64,000 nt of DNA from the NCBI GenBank assembly GCA_037130365.1, contig JBAXTE010000013.1:29559-93558 (forward strand). The letters are read 5' to 3'. The stretch is from JBAXTE01 sp037130365. Its GTDB lineage: Bacteria; Bacteroidota; Bacteroidia; Bacteroidales; WCHB1-69. The position numbers were made by a program, and so were the translations under genes. The notes below the pieces were generated by a model, which saw only the letters and a program-made list of their open reading frames with translations, did not search any database and was not told where the DNA came from. How positions within the stretch are numbered: the stretch's first letter is position 1; each line of letters starts with the position of its first letter. This document shows positions 62,746 to 64,000 of this stretch, one piece after another.

Positions 62746-63905
62746 AAACAACACTAAGAATTGACATTACAATCAAAGATATTTGTGATGGTTTTGTATA
62801 TAACCAACTTGAAGGTAAAGGATTATTTGGTTTATCAGGGAAACTGACAATTCAACCCGAATACCAACGAAATTATATTTATGCAGACGGCAAAAGAGAT
62901 GTTGCCGTGATAGAATCAATTTTAAAAGGTTATCCGTTAGGTTTAATTTACTTCAATAAAATTAATGACAATAGTCTTGAAGTATTAGACGGACAACAAC
63001 GAATTACAAGTTTCGGACGATTTGTAACTAATAAATTAGCAATAAAAGACGAAAGTGGAATGGAACAATACTTTGACAGTATTGCGGCTGACAAACAAGA
63101 AAAGATTTTGAACGCAAAACTGCTAATTTATGAATGTGAAGGAACAGAAAGTGAAATAAAAGAATGGTTTAGAACAATCAATATTGCTGGTGTTCCACTC
63201 AATAATCAAGAATTACTTAATGCGGTATATTCTGGTCCGTTTGTGACGCTAGGAAAAGAAGAATTTAGTAATAGTCTTAACGCAAACATTCAAAAATGGA
63301 GTGCTTATGTTTCAGGTAGTGCAAATAGACAAGACTTTTTGGAATGTGCATTTGATTGGGTTAGTAAAGGAAACATTGGCGATTATATGAGCCGACACCG
63401 TTTTGAGAATAACATTACAGAATTAAAGAATTATTTTATCAGCGTTATAGACTGGGTTTCTACTGTTTTTATTGACGTTGAAAGTGAAATGAAAGGACTT
63501 GAATGGGGTCGTTTGTATGAAACATATCGCAAACAACCATATAGTTCAAAAACGGTATCTGAAGAATTGAAAAAACTATACGCTGACCCGTATGTGAAAA
63601 ATCGGAGAGGTATTTTTGAATACATTTTAGGTGGTTCAACAGACACCAAGTTACTTGAAGTTCGAGTATTTGACGAAGCGACAAAAAAATCTATTTGTGC
63701 AATTCAAACGGCAGAAGCCGAGGAAAAAGGCATTTCAAATTGTCCTTTATGTGCTATCGGTCACGACTCAAACAAAACTAAAATTTGGAAATTAGCTGAA
63801 ATGGATGCAGATCACGTGGCAGCATGGAGTAAAGGCGGAGCAACAGACACGAAGAACTGCCAAATGCTATGCAAAACACATAATCGAGCAAAAGGAAATA
63901 GATAA
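62742..63905 (+). CDS. DUF262 and HNH-endonuclease fusion, likely restriction partner
   Basis: The 387-residue protein has an N-terminal DUF262 domain (about 5-200) with QPEYQRNYIY, the DGQQR motif near 83-87 and a following EWFRTINIAGVPLNNQELLNA segment. The C-terminus is an HNH nuclease: CPLC (about 334), then MDADHVAAWSKGGATDTKN (about 353-371) and CKTHNRAKGN with the second cysteine pair half. DUF262 of GmrS and similar proteins is linked to nucleotide-dependent regulation of modified-DNA restriction. With the methyltransferase it probably forms a restriction-modification-like pair. The stop codon is at 63903-63905. Confidence 0.8.
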   Translation: MKTTLRIDITIKDICDGFVYNQLEGKGLFGLSGKLTIQPEYQRNYIYADGKRDVAVIESILKGYPLGLIYFNKINDNSLEVLDGQQRITSFGRFVTNKLAIKDESGMEQYFDSIAADKQEKILNAKLLIYECEGTESEIKEWFRTINIAGVPLNNQELLNAVYSGPFVTLGKEEFSNSLNANIQKWSAYVSGSANRQDFLECAFDWVSKGNIGDYMSRHRFENNITELKNYFISVIDWVSTVFIDVESEMKGLEWGRLYETYRKQPYSSKTVSEELKKLYADPYVKNRRGIFEYILGGSTDTKLLEVRVFDEATKKSICAIQTAEAEEKGISNCPLCAIGHDSNKTKIWKLAEMDADHVAAWSKGGATDTKNCQMLCKTHNRAKGNR

Positions 63906-63979
63906 AAAACGAGAATATACTAGAGCGCCAGCTGATAATAAATTTAAATAAACTGCATTAACTTACTTATCAATTGAAC

Positions 63980-64000
63980 TGTCGACAATTTGTCGACAAC
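63980..64000. repeat. TGTCGACAA direct and inverted repeat at the window end
   Basis: TGTCGACAA occurs twice, two bases apart, and TTGTCGACAA is itself a perfect palindrome. The region continues beyond the window, so its nature is not clear. It could be an attachment or operator site, or chance. Confidence 0.4.

Noticed and set aside
1..64000. tRNA or rRNA genes
   Set aside because: No GC-rich cloverleaf or rRNA-like stretch was recognised in any intergenic region; a covariance-model search would be decisive.

Overview
The window is AT-rich chromosomal DNA from a member of the Bacteroidota, probably an anaerobic or fermentative one. Four things point there. At least seven secreted proteins end in type IX secretion (T9SS) sorting domains of the A or B type. 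Many genes are preceded by the Bacteroidota -7 promoter element TAnnTTTG, usually without a Shine-Dalgarno sequence. There is a TonB-dependent receptor beside a lipoprotein. The metabolic genes (homodimeric pyruvate:ferredoxin oxidoreductase, the [FeFe]-hydrogenase maturase HydG, catabolic-type ornithine carbamoyltransferase with carbamate kinase, ATP-type PEP carboxykinase) fit fermentation. No tRNA, rRNA, CRISPR array or complete insertion sequence was seen.

Layout. 0-8 kb: the tail of a SPOR-domain protein, an OmpA/TPR lipoprotein, a small T9SS cargo protein, then a four-gene plus-strand operon (TiaS-like protein, ECF-type membrane protein, lipoprotein, TonB receptor) that looks like an uptake locus for an unidentified compound. 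8-18 kb: a minus-strand metabolic block with nifJ, argF-arcC, a DUF2807-like/beta-barrel outer membrane protein, and hydG followed by two tandem TM1266-type hydrogenase regulators. 18-37 kb: two giant (about 2,650-2,750 residue) T9SS adhesin-like proteins and a type-B-sorted protein. 37-47 kb: a CPBP protease overlapping a GH5-like glycosidase gene, two tandem beta-helix T9SS proteins, and pckA. 47-57 kb: a surface-glycan-type cluster (three glycosyltransferases, a methyltransferase, an acyl-adenylating enzyme), another T9SS protein, and comEC. 58-64 kb: an accessory defence-like island with a YhcG-type PDDEXK nuclease and then a three-gene operon of a TPR/HExxH protein, an EcoRI-type adenine methyltransferase and a DUF262-HNH endonuclease.

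The strongest candidate for something undescribed is the last operon. Its first gene carries a run of 12 G at codons 19-23, and gaining or losing one G brings in a stop codon within about five codons. This suggests an ON/OFF phase-variable restriction-like system. The second theme is the intergenic space. It holds several families of structured dispersed repeats: a ~133-bp palindromic family with four copies, a 214-bp duplicated block, a 148-bp element with 18-bp perfect inverted ends, a GGCGCTGAAGGCG family, and a 244-bp nested palindrome. Several of these abut or even supply the stop codons of genes.
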